A DNA stretch of 64,000 nt from LMUY01 sp964244585 (GCA_964244585.1 CAXTJM010000009.1:1-64000); one strand, 5' to 3'. Counted from the first letter of the stretch, positions 1 to 8,747 are shown. Translations and numbers: made by a program. The notes: generated from the letters alone by a model not told the origin.

Positions 1-92
1 CCCAGATGGCCGACGCCGGGCTCACCGCAAAGGACATCGTCCGAACCGTGGTCGAGGCCATCGGCGTGCGGCTCGGCGTGGGCGCGGCGTAG
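1..92 (+). CDS. dxs: 1-deoxy-D-xylulose-5-phosphate synthase, C-terminal end (partial)
   Basis: An open frame enters from the left edge and ends at TAG 90-92, leaving about 29 residues of an alanine-rich helix. The tail (AGLTAKDIV, then VVEAIG) resembles the last helix of alphaproteobacterial DXS, the first enzyme of the MEP isoprenoid pathway. The gene that follows is tlyA, which commonly sits directly downstream of dxs in these bacteria, so position supports the call more than sequence does. No catalytic part is in the window. Confidence 0.55.
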   Translation, partial: QMADAGLTAKDIVRTVVEAIGVRLGVGAA

Positions 93-132
93 CCTGGCGG
101 CAGGCGCTCCGCCGGAGGGAGGCGGCAACGAA

Positions 133-153
133 CCCTCTTCCTCCGGGAGAGGG
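133..153. repeat. Intergenic hairpin repeat, copy 1
   Basis: CCCTCT at 133-138 pairs with AGAGGG at 148-153 around a 9-nt loop, followed by a G-rich tail (cagggtgagggtgctg). A closely similar unit lies at 14814-14833 after tsf. The two copies share both the stem and the G-rich tail, which suggests a dispersed intergenic repeat rather than two unrelated terminators. It occupies the short gap between dxs and tlyA. Confidence 0.5.
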
Positions 154-198
154 CAGGGTGAGGGTGCTGCCCATCCAAAGAAGCTACGCGCCGATCAA

Positions 199-909
199 TT
201 GTTGGTCGACCGCGGTCTGGTTGAAAGCCGCACGCGGGCGCAGGCGCTGATCCTCGCCGGTAAGGTCTATACCGGCAGCCGCCGGATCGAGAAAGCGGGG
301 CAGATCCTGCCGTCGGACGCACCGCTGGAGGTCAAGGGGCAGGACCATCCCTGGGTGTCTCGCGGCGGCCTGAAGCTGGCTCACGGCCTTGATCACTTCG
401 GCCTCTCGCCCGAGGATCGAGTGTGCCTGGACGTGGGCGCCTCGACCGGCGGGTTCACCGACGTGTTGCTCACCCATGGCGCGGCCCGGGTCCACGCCGT
501 CGATGTGGGGCATGGCCAACTCGCCTGGAAATTGCGCAGCGACCCGCGCGTCGTGGTGCACGAACGCACCAACGCCCGCCACCTGACGCTTGGCGAACCG
601 GTCCAGGTCCTGGTCTGCGACGCCAGCTTCATCGGCCTTCGCACCGTGCTCCCGGCACCGCTGGCGTGCTGTGCCCCCGGTGCGTGGGCCGTGGCGCTGA
701 TCAAGCCGCAATTCGAGGCTGGCCCGGCCCAGGTTGGCAAGAATGGCGTCGTCCGCGATGCGGCAGTCCATGACGCCGTGTGCGAGACCGTCCGCGACTG
801 GTGGAGCGCGCTGCCCGGATGGACCGTGCTCGGGGTCGAGCCGAGCCCGATCACCGGACCGGAGGGGAACCGCGAGTTCCTGATCGGTGCCCGGCTCTCA
901 GGTCCCTGA
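199..909 (+). CDS. tlyA: TlyA family rRNA (cytidine-2'-O)-methyltransferase
   Basis: TlyA-type 2'-O-methyltransferase that modifies 16S and/or 23S rRNA. An N-terminal S4 RNA-binding domain covers about residues 1-60, followed by a class I SAM fold with motif I (LDVGASTGGFTD, about 77-88). Conserved lysines expected of the catalytic tetrad are visible in SRGGLKL and IKPQFE. The start is uncertain. The first usable codon in this frame is TTG 199, but S4-like coding (KKLRADQ) continues upstream with no ATG, GTG or TTG, so the N-terminus may be slightly truncated or the start unusual. The 3' end overlaps the convergent hydrolase gene by 12 nt. Confidence 0.88.
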   Translation: MLVDRGLVESRTRAQALILAGKVYTGSRRIEKAGQILPSDAPLEVKGQDHPWVSRGGLKLAHGLDHFGLSPEDRVCLDVGASTGGFTDVLLTHGAARVHAVDVGHGQLAWKLRSDPRVVVHERTNARHLTLGEPVQVLVCDASFIGLRTVLPAPLACCAPGAWAVALIKPQFEAGPAQVGKNGVVRDAAVHDAVCETVRDWWSALPGWTVLGVEPSPITGPEGNREFLIGARLSGP

Positions 910-1683
910 TCCCGACGCGGTAGCAAGGGATGCCACTGCCGCGAAGACCGGGGAGAACGGGTCGGCGAGTCGGTCCAGCAGGGTGAAATGGTCCGCGTCC
1001 GCCGCCGTCAGCGCGATGCCGCCGGGCCACGCCGCCGCTATGGCGGCATTCTGCGCCAGGAAGGCCGGCGTCTCCGCCCCGCCGACGATGAAGCAGGCAG
1101 GCGGCACCGACGCATTCACGCGCAGGATCGGCGAGTGGCGCCGGGCAGACGCGGCGTCCAGCCGCAAGGCGTCGTTCAGCGGCGTGGCGAGCAGCGGCGC
1201 CAGATCGTACACGCCGCTCAACGCCGCCACCGCATCCGCCGCTCCGTCCAGGCCCAGCTCCGCGGCGATGTGGCCGCCGGCGGAATGCCCGGCGGCGACC
1301 AGGCGGCCGCCGGCCCTCGTGCGGATGGCAGGCAGGGCGGCCCGGGCGGCGTCCATCAGGGCGTCGAAGCTCGTGTCGGGACATAGCGGGTAGTCCACCG
1401 CCGCCCAGGCGATCCCCGCCCGCACGAACGGCTCGGCGAGGAACAGGAAGCCATCCTTGTCGCGGCTCTGCCAGTAGCCGGCGTGATAGTAGGCGATCAC
1501 CGGCGCGCCTGGCCTGGCCGGGAAGAGGTCGAACCGGCACCGTTCATGCGGGCCGTAGCGGACATCGCGTTCGTGCGGCAGGGCGTGCAGCGTCGCGGCG
1601 CTGCGCCGGGCGAAATCGGCCAGCAGCGCGTCATGTCCCGGCCGCCGTTGGCCGGTCATGTACTCCCACACCGGATCAGACAT
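898..1683 (-). CDS. Alpha/beta hydrolase, kynurenine formamidase/carboxylesterase-like
   Basis: A 261-residue alpha/beta hydrolase. The HAGYW motif at residues 67-71 corresponds to the HGGYW oxyanion-hole motif of bacterial arylformamidases and related esterases. The nucleophile elbow is GHSAGGH (Ser about 134), and a late DADHF supplies a candidate catalytic His. The start is ATG 1683, which overlaps the livF stop by 8 nt and makes this the last gene of the leftward transporter operon. It may therefore cleave an imported amide or ester. The exact substrate cannot be read from the sequence, and true kynurenine formamidase is only one possibility. Confidence 0.8.
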   Translation of the reverse strand: MSDPVWEYMTGQRRPGHDALLADFARRSAATLHALPHERDVRYGPHERCRFDLFPARPGAPVIAYYHAGYWQSRDKDGFLFLAEPFVRAGIAWAAVDYPLCPDTSFDALMDAARAALPAIRTRAGGRLVAAGHSAGGHIAAELGLDGAADAVAALSGVYDLAPLLATPLNDALRLDAASARRHSPILRVNASVPPACFIVGGAETPAFLAQNAAIAAAWPGGIALTAADADHFTLLDRLADPFSPVFAAVASLATASGSGT

Positions 1684-2374
1684 GCAGCGCTTGCTCCACC
1701 TTGGCGCGGTCGGCGCTGAGCGCTTCGCCGGTGCCGGTCCAGACCACGCGCCCCCGCTCCAGCACGACGTGCCGGTCGACCAGGCGCAACAACGCATCCA
1801 GGCTCTTGTCGATCACCAGCATCGCCATCCCTTCCGAACGCAGCGTGGCAAGGCAGCGCCAGATCTCCGCGCGGGCGAGCGGGGCCAGGCCTTCCGTCGC
1901 CTCGTCCAGGATCAGCAGGCGCGGATTGGTCATCAGGGCGCGACCGACCGCAAGCATCTGCTGCTCGCCGCCCGAAAGCTGCCCACCACCGAATCGACGA
2001 CGCTCGGCCAAGCGGGGGAACAGGGCGTAGATGCCCGGGAGCGTCCAACGCGCCGCGCCGTGCCGTGCGGCGGCGGTCGCCAGCAGGTTCTCCTCGACGG
2101 TCAGGCGCGGAAAGACCTGCCGGCCTTCCGGCACCAACCCGACACCAGCCTGGGCGATCCGGCAGGGCTTCGTCCCAGCGAAGCCCTGCCGGGCGAAGGT
2201 GACCTGCCCGCCCCATGGCCGCAGCAGCCCCATGACCGCCCGAACCGTCGTGGTCTTGCCCATGCCGTTGCGGCCGAGCAGGGAGACAGCCTCGCCATCG
2301 CCCACCGAGATGTCGACGCCGAACAGCGCCTGGGCGCTGCCATAGCCGGCCTGCAACCCGGTCACGCTCAGCAC
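1676..2374 (-). CDS. livF: Branched-chain amino acid-type ABC transporter ATP-binding protein, LivF-like
   Basis: The second ATPase of a HAAT-type (Liv) importer, 232 residues. It shows Walker A GRNGMGKTT, signature QLSGGEQQM and Walker B LLILDEATEG, with the short length and C-terminus expected of LivF. It overlaps livG by 7 nt at its start and the hydrolase by 8 nt at its end, so translation is probably coupled. It energises the LivH/LivM channel on the cytoplasmic face of the membrane. Confidence 0.92.
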   Translation of the reverse strand: MLSVTGLQAGYGSAQALFGVDISVGDGEAVSLLGRNGMGKTTTVRAVMGLLRPWGGQVTFARQGFAGTKPCRIAQAGVGLVPEGRQVFPRLTVEENLLATAAARHGAARWTLPGIYALFPRLAERRRFGGGQLSGGEQQMLAVGRALMTNPRLLILDEATEGLAPLARAEIWRCLATLRSEGMAMLVIDKSLDALLRLVDRHVVLERGRVVWTGTGEALSADRAKVEQALHV

Positions 2375-3117
2375 GCTTCGTCGCCCAGATAGGCGGCCCG
2401 CACCGCCGGGTCGGCGCGGATGGCGGCGGGGGCGCCGCTGGCGATCACGGCGCCCCCCACCAGTACCGACACCCGGTCGGACAGGGCGAACACCGCATCC
2501 ATGTCGTGTTCCACCAGCAGCATGGCGAATTGGCCGCGCAGGCGTTGCAGCAGCGCCAGCAGGCGGGCCGCTTCGTCATGGCCCACGCCGGCCATCGGCT
2601 CGTCCAGCAACAGCAGCCTCGGGGCGCAGGCCAGGGCGACCGCCAATTCCAGGTGCCGCTTTTCGCCGTGGCTGAGCGCGTCGGCGCGGATGCCGGCGCG
2701 GTCCGCCAGTCCCACGGCAGCCAGCGCCGCCTCCGCCTTTGCGTTCAACATCGCCTCCCGCCCGGCATCCCGCCCGAACCGAAATGAGCTGCCGTGCCGC
2801 CGCTGCACGGCCACCGCCACGTTCTCCCGCGCCGTGAACTCCCCGACCAGCGTGATGATCTGGAACGAGCGGGCCAGGCCCAATCGGGCGCGCCGCTGCG
2901 GCGGCAGGCCTGTGATGTCCTGCCCGTCGAACACCACGCGGCCGCGGTCCGGGCGCAGGCTGCCGGCGACCTGGCCCACCAGCGTGGTCTTGCCGGCGCC
3001 GTTCGGGCCGATCAGGGCGTGGACCTCGCCGGCCGCCACCTCCAGAGAGACGTCCTGCGTGACGCGCAGCGCGCCGTAGCTCTTGCTCAACCGCTCCAGC
3101 CGCAGCAGGGCGCTCAC
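2368..3117 (-). CDS. livG: Branched-chain amino acid-type ABC transporter ATP-binding protein, LivG-like
   Basis: The first ATPase of the importer, 249 residues. Walker A is GPNGAGKTT, the signature is the LivG-type variant LSHGEKRHLE, and Walker B is LLLLDEPMAG followed by the switch His in LLVEHDMD. A GTG start at 3117 is chosen because it overlaps the livM stop as GTGA and begins just before the conserved LLRLERLSKSYG strand. A longer in-frame reading exists but would lie inside livM. Confidence 0.92.
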   Translation of the reverse strand: MSALLRLERLSKSYGALRVTQDVSLEVAAGEVHALIGPNGAGKTTLVGQVAGSLRPDRGRVVFDGQDITGLPPQRRARLGLARSFQIITLVGEFTARENVAVAVQRRHGSSFRFGRDAGREAMLNAKAEAALAAVGLADRAGIRADALSHGEKRHLELAVALACAPRLLLLDEPMAGVGHDEAARLLALLQRLRGQFAMLLVEHDMDAVFALSDRVSVLVGGAVIASGAPAAIRADPAVRAAYLGDEAC

Positions 3118-4022
3118 CGGGCGAGCCGCAACCGGCCGCGGGCGATCACGGCCACCACCAGCAGCGGCCCCACGATGATCCGCCAATGCTCGGTCCATTC
3201 CGCCAGCCCGTCGGACAGCGCCAGGTAGGCCACGGTCCCGAGCACCGGGCCGACCAGCGTGCCGGCGCCGCCAAGGATCACCGCCACCAGCAGGTCGCCG
3301 GAGCGCGGCCAGGCCATGTAGGCGGGGGACGCGAACTGAGTCAGCTCCGCCAGCAGCGCACCCGCGGCCGCCGTGATCGCCCCCGATGCGGCGTAGGCCA
3401 GCAGGCGGAACGGGAACGGGTTGTAGCCGAGCGCGCGCATCCGCTCCGGCGCATCCCGTGCGCCGCGCAACACCCGGCCGAAGCGGCTGCGGACCACCTG
3501 GCCCAAGCCAAGCAACACCCCGGCCAGGAGCGCCCAGGCGATGAAGTACAGGCCGACCCGGTTGGCCAGCACGTCCGTCCCGAACAGGGTGGAGGGACCC
3601 GGCAGCGTCAGCCCGTCATCGCCGCCGTACTGCGATAGGCTGCCGGCGGTGAAGAAGGCCATCTGCCCGAAGGCCAACGTGATCATGATGAAATACACGC
3701 CGCTCGTGCGCAGGGCCACCGCCCCGGTGACGAGCGCGAACGCTGCCCCCGCCCCCGCTGCGAGCGGGATGACCAGCCCGGCCTCCGTCAGGTCGTTGAC
3801 CGCGGCGATCCCGACCGCGTAGGCGCCGATGCCGAGGAAGGCGGCCTGCCCGAAGCTGACCAGGCCGCCGAAGCCGAGTGCGAAATCCAACGCCACCGCA
3901 GCGACGGCGTACAGGACGATGCGGGTCGCCGGGAACAGCAGGTAGCCCATCCCGAACGGCCCGAGTGCCGCCGGCAGCACTGCCAGGGCAGCCAACACGG
4001 CAACGGAAGCGAGGCGGTTCAC
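3114..4022 (-). CDS. livM: Branched-chain amino acid-type ABC transporter permease, LivM-like
   Basis: An inner-membrane permease of 302 residues with about eight to ten hydrophobic segments. It carries the LivM signature region LGFGGLVSFGQAAFLGIGAY, the hallmark of the family, near residue 45. The GTG start at 4022 overlaps the livH stop by 4 nt; the open frame extends further upstream, but only through livH in another frame. It forms the translocation channel with LivH. Confidence 0.92.
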   Translation of the reverse strand: MNRLASVAVLAALAVLPAALGPFGMGYLLFPATRIVLYAVAAVALDFALGFGGLVSFGQAAFLGIGAYAVGIAAVNDLTEAGLVIPLAAGAGAAFALVTGAVALRTSGVYFIMITLAFGQMAFFTAGSLSQYGGDDGLTLPGPSTLFGTDVLANRVGLYFIAWALLAGVLLGLGQVVRSRFGRVLRGARDAPERMRALGYNPFPFRLLAYAASGAITAAAGALLAELTQFASPAYMAWPRSGDLLVAVILGGAGTLVGPVLGTVAYLALSDGLAEWTEHWRIIVGPLLVVAVIARGRLRLAR

Positions 4023-4942
4023 CGCGTGCGCGCGGGCAGCAGCCCCGCCGGGCGGACCGCCAGGATGGCGGCCATCAGCAGGTAGATCGCCATGGAAGCC
4101 AGCGCCGGCCCTACCGTGTTGGCGGCCGAGGGCCGCAGCACCAATCGTGCCAGGTCGGTCGCGAAGCTGCGGCCCAGCGTGTCCACCAGCCCCACCAGCA
4201 GCGCTGCCAGCGCCGCGCCGCGGATCGATCCGGTGCCGCCGATGATGATCACCACGAAGGCCAGGATCAGCACGCCATCGCCCATGCCGGGTTCGACCGA
4301 CAGGATGGGCGCGGCGACGGCGCCGGCAAATCCGGCCAGCATGGCCCCGCCCGCCACCACCAGGGCGAACAGCATTCCCGTGTCCACTCCGAGCGCGGCC
4401 ACCAGGTCCGGATGGGTGGCTCCCGCCCGCAACCGCATGCCAATGCGGGTCCGGGTAATGACGATCGCCAACGCCACGCCGCACAGCAGCCCGGCCCCCA
4501 GGATCAGCAGCCGGTAGAGCGGGTAGCGCAGCCCCGCCGTCAACGCCACGCTGCCCGACAGCGCCGCCGGGATGGGGAGGGAGAGCGGGTCGTTGCCCCA
4601 GACCATCCGCACTGCCTCGTTGGCGGTCAGGATGATGCCGAAGGTGGCGAGCACCTGGTCCAGGTGGCCGCGCCCGTACAGGTGGCGGAACACCAGCCGG
4701 TCCAGCGCCAGCCCGAACACGATGGTCCCGGCGGCGGCGGCGAGCAGGCCCAGCACGAAGCTGCCGGTGGCGGCCGCGGCGGCGACGGCCAGGTAGGCGC
4801 CCAGCATGTACTGCACGCCATGCGCCATGTTGACGAAGTCCATCACGCCGAACACTAGCGTGAGCCCGGCCGCGACCAGGAACAGCAGCACGCCGAGCTG
4901 TAACCCGTTGAGCGCCTGCACGGCCAGCAAGGTGGTGGACAT
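4019..4942 (-). CDS. livH: Branched-chain amino acid-type ABC transporter permease, LivH-like
   Basis: A 307-residue inner-membrane permease, hydrophobic throughout, with the typical LivH N-terminus (NGLQLGVLLFLVAAGLTLVF, then MDFVNMAHG). It lies 13 nt downstream of the binding-protein gene and overlaps livM, so it is the second gene of the operon. It pairs with LivM. Confidence 0.92.
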   Translation of the reverse strand: MSTTLLAVQALNGLQLGVLLFLVAAGLTLVFGVMDFVNMAHGVQYMLGAYLAVAAAAATGSFVLGLLAAAAGTIVFGLALDRLVFRHLYGRGHLDQVLATFGIILTANEAVRMVWGNDPLSLPIPAALSGSVALTAGLRYPLYRLLILGAGLLCGVALAIVITRTRIGMRLRAGATHPDLVAALGVDTGMLFALVVAGGAMLAGFAGAVAAPILSVEPGMGDGVLILAFVVIIIGGTGSIRGAALAALLVGLVDTLGRSFATDLARLVLRPSAANTVGPALASMAIYLLMAAILAVRPAGLLPARTR

Positions 4943-4955
4943 GCGGCGCGCCTGC

Positions 4956-6113
4956 TCAGTGCAGCGGACAGTCCTTCGCGTAATCGTCGGTGAAGTCCTT
5001 GTAGACGGTCTGCACGATCTCGGTCTGGTACTTGCCGTCCGGCCGCTTCGCCACCTTGGTCAGGTAGAAGTCCTGGATCGGGAACCCGTTGGGCGCGAAG
5101 GCCAGCGGGCCGCGCAAGGACTTGAAGTCCGCCTTCATCAGCGCCGCCCGCATCCCCATCGGATCGTCCAGCTTGCCATGCATCGCGGTGACCGCGCTGT
5201 CGATCATCATGGCCGCGTCGAAGGCCTGGAAGGCGTAGGTGGCGGGGACGTAGTGGTAGGCGGCCTCGAACGCCGCGACGAACGCCTTGTTCTGTGGGTT
5301 GTCCAGGTTCGGCGCCCAGTTGGACCCCGCGAGCATGCCCAGCGCGGCGTCGCCCTGGGCCGGCAGCGTGCTTTCGTCCACGGTGAAGGCGGACAGCACG
5401 GGGAGGGTCAGCCCGGCCTGGCGGAACTGCTTGACGAAGGCCACGCCCATGCCGCCGGGGATGAAGGCGAACACCGCATCCGGCTTGGCGGCGGCAATCC
5501 GCGCCAGTTCGGCCGAGTAGTCCAGTTGGCCCAGCGGCACATATAGCTCGTCCGCCACGTCGCCCTTGTAGTCGCGCTTGAACCCGGCCACCGCGTCCCG
5601 GCCGGCCTGGTAGTTGGGCACGATGGTGATGATCTTCTTGAAGCCCTGGTCCTGCGCGTAATGGCCGAGAACGGCGTGGATCTGGTCGTTCTGGTACGAG
5701 GTGGTGAGGAAATACGGGTTGCACGCCTTGCCCGCCAGCGAGGACGGGCCGGCATTGTCGCTGATGAGGAAGGTGTGCGCGTCCGTCACCGGCTTCACGA
5801 TGGCCCCCAGCACGTTGCTGAAGATCGGGCCGACGATGAAGGTCGGGTGATCGCGCTCCAGCATGGTGCGGATCTTGGTCAACGCGACGTCCGGCTTCAG
5901 CTCGTCATCCACGATGGTGAGGTGCGTCTCCACGCCGCCGAGCTTGCCGCCGAGTTGCTTCAACGCCAGCTCGAACCCGTCGCGTGTCTGCTGTCCCAGC
6001 ACGGCGGATTGGCCGGACAGGGTGGCGACAAGCCCCACGTTCAGCGTTTCGGCCCCGGCCGCGACCGAAATCGAGGCCACAGCGGCCGTCGCCAGCAGGA
6101 ACCGTCGCATCAT
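4956..6113 (-). CDS. Periplasmic substrate-binding protein of a Liv-type ABC transporter
   Basis: A type I periplasmic binding fold (Peripla_BP_6) of about 385 residues with a Sec signal peptide (basic MMRRF, hydrophobic core, cleavage near AGA-ET). ATG 6113 is preferred over ATG 6128 because GAGG lies at a good distance upstream. The stretch LISDNAGPSSLAGKACNPYF recalls the subgroup that binds aromatic acids and related compounds rather than leucine, which is inference only. It is first in the operon and should deliver the ligand to LivHM. Confidence 0.85.
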   Translation of the reverse strand: MMRRFLLATAAVASISVAAGAETLNVGLVATLSGQSAVLGQQTRDGFELALKQLGGKLGGVETHLTIVDDELKPDVALTKIRTMLERDHPTFIVGPIFSNVLGAIVKPVTDAHTFLISDNAGPSSLAGKACNPYFLTTSYQNDQIHAVLGHYAQDQGFKKIITIVPNYQAGRDAVAGFKRDYKGDVADELYVPLGQLDYSAELARIAAAKPDAVFAFIPGGMGVAFVKQFRQAGLTLPVLSAFTVDESTLPAQGDAALGMLAGSNWAPNLDNPQNKAFVAAFEAAYHYVPATYAFQAFDAAMMIDSAVTAMHGKLDDPMGMRAALMKADFKSLRGPLAFAPNGFPIQDFYLTKVAKRPDGKYQTEIVQTVYKDFTDDYAKDCPLH

Positions 6114-6250
6114 CCGACCTCGCTTCATACCTGGAATACTTTAGGTCCAAGATTTTCGTGCTGCCAAGCGATTCCATCGGGTCGCCAGCCCCCCTTGCGC
6201 CCAGGCCCGTGCAGTGGTCAGAAAGCACCGCACCACCCTGGATTTGTTCG

Positions 6251-6421
6251 ATGAGCGATACTGCCACGCCTGACCTTGCCAAGGCCGCACGACCTGCCGG
6301 CGCTCCCCGCCAGAAAGTTCCACCCTTCGCCCGCTACAAGGGCACGTCGGCGTGGCGGAAGGACCGGCGGCGCGCCCGTGAGTATGCGCGGTACCTGTCC
6401 GCCGTGAAGCGGGCCGGATAG
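6251..6421 (+). CDS. Small basic hypothetical protein (56 aa)
   Basis: ATG 6251 to TAG 6421 encodes 56 residues. The first half is alanine/proline rich and the second half (about 25-56) is strongly basic and Tyr/Arg rich (FARYKGTSAWRKDRRRAREYARYLSAVK). No domain is recognised. The composition would suit a nucleic-acid or ribosome-associated protein. It is divergent from the transporter operon. Confidence 0.55.
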   Translation: MSDTATPDLAKAARPAGAPRQKVPPFARYKGTSAWRKDRRRAREYARYLSAVKRAG

Positions 6422-6495
6422 CCCGGACATCCCCTGGCCGTGTATCGGCCTGGGCCACGTTGTCCGACACGCCCGGTGTGCGGGATCGTGCGGGC

Positions 6496-7200
6496 GTGAC
6501 GATCGGCATCCTCGAAACGGGCAGTCCACCGGTGGCGTTGCGCGCGCGGTGGGGCAGCTACGTGGCGATGATCCGCACGATGCTGGGCTCGGATCGCGCA
6601 TACCGCAGCTACGATGTGCAGGCGGGCGAGCTTCCAGCCGACCCGGCCGAGTGCTCGGCCTATGTCATCACCGGCTCTTCGGCAGGGGTTTACGAAGACC
6701 TGCCGTGGATCCCGCCATTCCTCGACTTCCTGCGCAGGGTCCGGGGCCACGCCAAGCTGGTCGGGATCTGCTTCGGCCATCAGGCGATGGCCAAGGCATT
6801 CGGCGGCGAGGTTGCCCGGTCGCCCAAGGGGTGGGGCGTGGGCATGCACCGGTACGAGATCGTCGAGCCGCCGCCGGGCATGCGTGAGCCACGGGCACTG
6901 GCGTTGCCGGCCTTCCACCGCGACCAGGTCGTGACGCTGCCGCCGGGCGCGCGGGTGCTCGCCGCCAGCGAGTTCACGCCGTTCGCCTCGATCGGTTACG
7001 ACGACGACACCGTGTCGGTGCAGGGCCACCCGGAATTCACTCCGGCCTTTTCCGCCGCGTTGATCCAGGCCCGGCGAGACGTTTACGGCCCGCTGGCCGA
7101 CCCGGCGCTACTGTCCTTGCTGCAGCCGGAGGATGGCGGGCGTGCGGCCGACTGGCTGCGGCAATTCATCGACGGCGGCGGATTGGACGCGCCCGGCTGA
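6496..7200 (+). CDS. Class I glutamine amidotransferase (GMP synthase-like)
   Basis: About 234 residues with a GATase1 fold. The nucleophile elbow is GICFGHQAMAKAFGG (Cys), and the His/Glu of the triad lie in VQGHPEF. GTG 6496 begins directly at the conserved first strand TIGILETG; TTG 6460 and GTG 6478 are alternatives that add 12 or 6 residues. No synthase partner is fused or adjacent, so it belongs to the stand-alone GMP-synthase-glutaminase-like group with unknown acceptor (some members act on gamma-glutamyl compounds). Confidence 0.82.
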   Translation: MTIGILETGSPPVALRARWGSYVAMIRTMLGSDRAYRSYDVQAGELPADPAECSAYVITGSSAGVYEDLPWIPPFLDFLRRVRGHAKLVGICFGHQAMAKAFGGEVARSPKGWGVGMHRYEIVEPPPGMREPRALALPAFHRDQVVTLPPGARVLAASEFTPFASIGYDDDTVSVQGHPEFTPAFSAALIQARRDVYGPLADPALLSLLQPEDGGRAADWLRQFIDGGGLDAPG

Positions 7201-7321
7201 TCGTCATGCCCATCGGGATTGCCTCGGTTCCGGAACGGACCTAGCGTTTCAGGACGACGGAACGGCCGCGCGGTTCACCATGCCGCGCAACGTGTCTGGA
7301 ACGAACATAGGATTGATCCTC

Positions 7322-7573
7322 ATGCGACGCACCTCCATCCTGGCCATCGCCCTGCTCGCCGGCGCAGCACTTTACGGTGGCCCGGCCAGGGCGAACATGT
7401 GCCAAGCGGGCCCGCTGAGCTGCGCCACCGCGATGCCGGAAGGCGGCTATTGCGAATGCACCGCCCGCGGCACGACGGAGAGCGGCACGGTCGTCGCCCG
7501 GCAGTCGCGCCGTCCGGCCAACGCCACCGCCGGCGGCTGCGGGGCGCGGCCGGAAGCGCCGGGCTGCCGCTGA
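7322..7573 (+). CDS. Small secreted cysteine-containing hypothetical protein
   Basis: 83 residues beginning at ATG 7322, with a clear Sec signal peptide (MRRTSILAIALLAGAALYGG, cleavage near ARA-N). The mature part of about 58 residues contains six cysteines (about positions 27, 34, 44, 46, 73, 82) and ends in PGCR, suggesting disulfides in the periplasm or outside the cell. No family is recognised. It lies alone between the amidotransferase and the proline epimerase. Confidence 0.6.
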   Translation: MRRTSILAIALLAGAALYGGPARANMCQAGPLSCATAMPEGGYCECTARGTTESGTVVARQSRRPANATAGGCGARPEAPGCR

Positions 7574-7745
7574 CCGAGGCGGCTCGTTCATCATCGCGTA
7601 GCACCTTCGCCGGGTTGCGCAGGACCCAACACAATGCGGTAGGGCTCCCTCGCTCCGCGTGATAAGCAGGGCCTCGTCCTGCATGGGATGGGGAGGGTGG
7701 CGGCAGTCGTTCCCCAACCTTGCCGACTATGCTTCACTCCGAACC

Positions 7746-8747
7746 ATGGCACGCCACACCTTCTTCTGTATCGACGCCCATACCTGCGGCAATCCGGTGC
7801 GCGTGGTTGCGGGGGGCGGCCCGTTGCTGCCCAATGTGCCGATGGCGGAGAAGCGGCAGATCTTCATGCAGCAGCACGACTGGGTCCGCCGCGCGCTGAT
7901 GTTCGAGCCGCGGGGGCACGACGTCATGTCTGGGTCGATCCTTTACCCCCCGACCAGGGAGGATTGCGAACTGGGCGTGCTGTATATCGAGGTGAGCGGC
8001 TGCCTGCCGATGTGCGGGCACGGCACGATCGGCACCGTGACCGTAGCGATCGAGGAGGGGCTGGTGCAGCCGCGCACGCCCGGCCGCTTCGCCATCGAGG
8101 CGCCGGCCGGGCGGGTGGAGGTCGAGTATGTGCAGCCGGGCGCCTTCGTCGAGCAGGTGCGGCTGCATAACGTGCCGGCCTACCTGCACGCCACCGACGT
8201 GTCGATCGAGGTGCCGGGCCTGGGGCAACTCACCATCGATGTGGCCTATGGCGGCAATTTCTACGCCATCATCGAAGAGCAGCCCAACTGGCCGGGCCTG
8301 GACGGGTCCAGCGCCGCCGACCTGATCCGGTGGAGCCCGGCGGTGCGCCAGGCAGCGCAGGCGGCGGTGGCGCCCGTCCACCCGGAGGATCCGCGCATTC
8401 GCGACGTCACCCACATCCAATGGTGCGGCGCGCCGCGGCACCAGCGTGCCCATGCCCGCAACGCCGTGTTCTACGGCACCGCGGCGATCGACCGTTCGCC
8501 CTGCGGCACCGGGTCCTCCGCGCGCATGGCACAGCTCGTCGGGCGGGGACGGCTGGCGGTGGGGGAGGAGTTCATCCACGAGAGCATCATCGGCAGCCTG
8601 TTCGACTGCCGTGTGGAGGCGGCTGCGCATGTCGGCAACCGCGACGCCATCCGCCCGAGCGTGGCGGGCTGGGCGCGGATCACCGGGCACAACACGATCT
8701 TCGTGGACGACCGGGATCCGTTCGCCCATGGCTTCCAGGTGGGGTGA
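7746..8747 (+). CDS. 4-hydroxyproline 2-epimerase (proline racemase family)
   Basis: 333 residues, the normal length for the proline racemase/hydroxyproline epimerase family. The two catalytic cysteines are visible in MCGHGTIG (about residue 90) and DRSPCGTGSSAR (about 255), so it should be an active epimerase rather than the Cys-to-Thr dehydratase branch. The likely reaction is trans-4-hydroxy-L-proline to cis-4-hydroxy-D-proline. The usual catabolic partners (D-amino acid oxidase, deaminase, KGSA dehydrogenase) are not adjacent. ATG 7746 starts just before the conserved strand FFCIDAHTCGNP. Confidence 0.9.
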   Translation: MARHTFFCIDAHTCGNPVRVVAGGGPLLPNVPMAEKRQIFMQQHDWVRRALMFEPRGHDVMSGSILYPPTREDCELGVLYIEVSGCLPMCGHGTIGTVTVAIEEGLVQPRTPGRFAIEAPAGRVEVEYVQPGAFVEQVRLHNVPAYLHATDVSIEVPGLGQLTIDVAYGGNFYAIIEEQPNWPGLDGSSAADLIRWSPAVRQAAQAAVAPVHPEDPRIRDVTHIQWCGAPRHQRAHARNAVFYGTAAIDRSPCGTGSSARMAQLVGRGRLAVGEEFIHESIIGSLFDCRVEAAAHVGNRDAIRPSVAGWARITGHNTIFVDDRDPFAHGFQVG

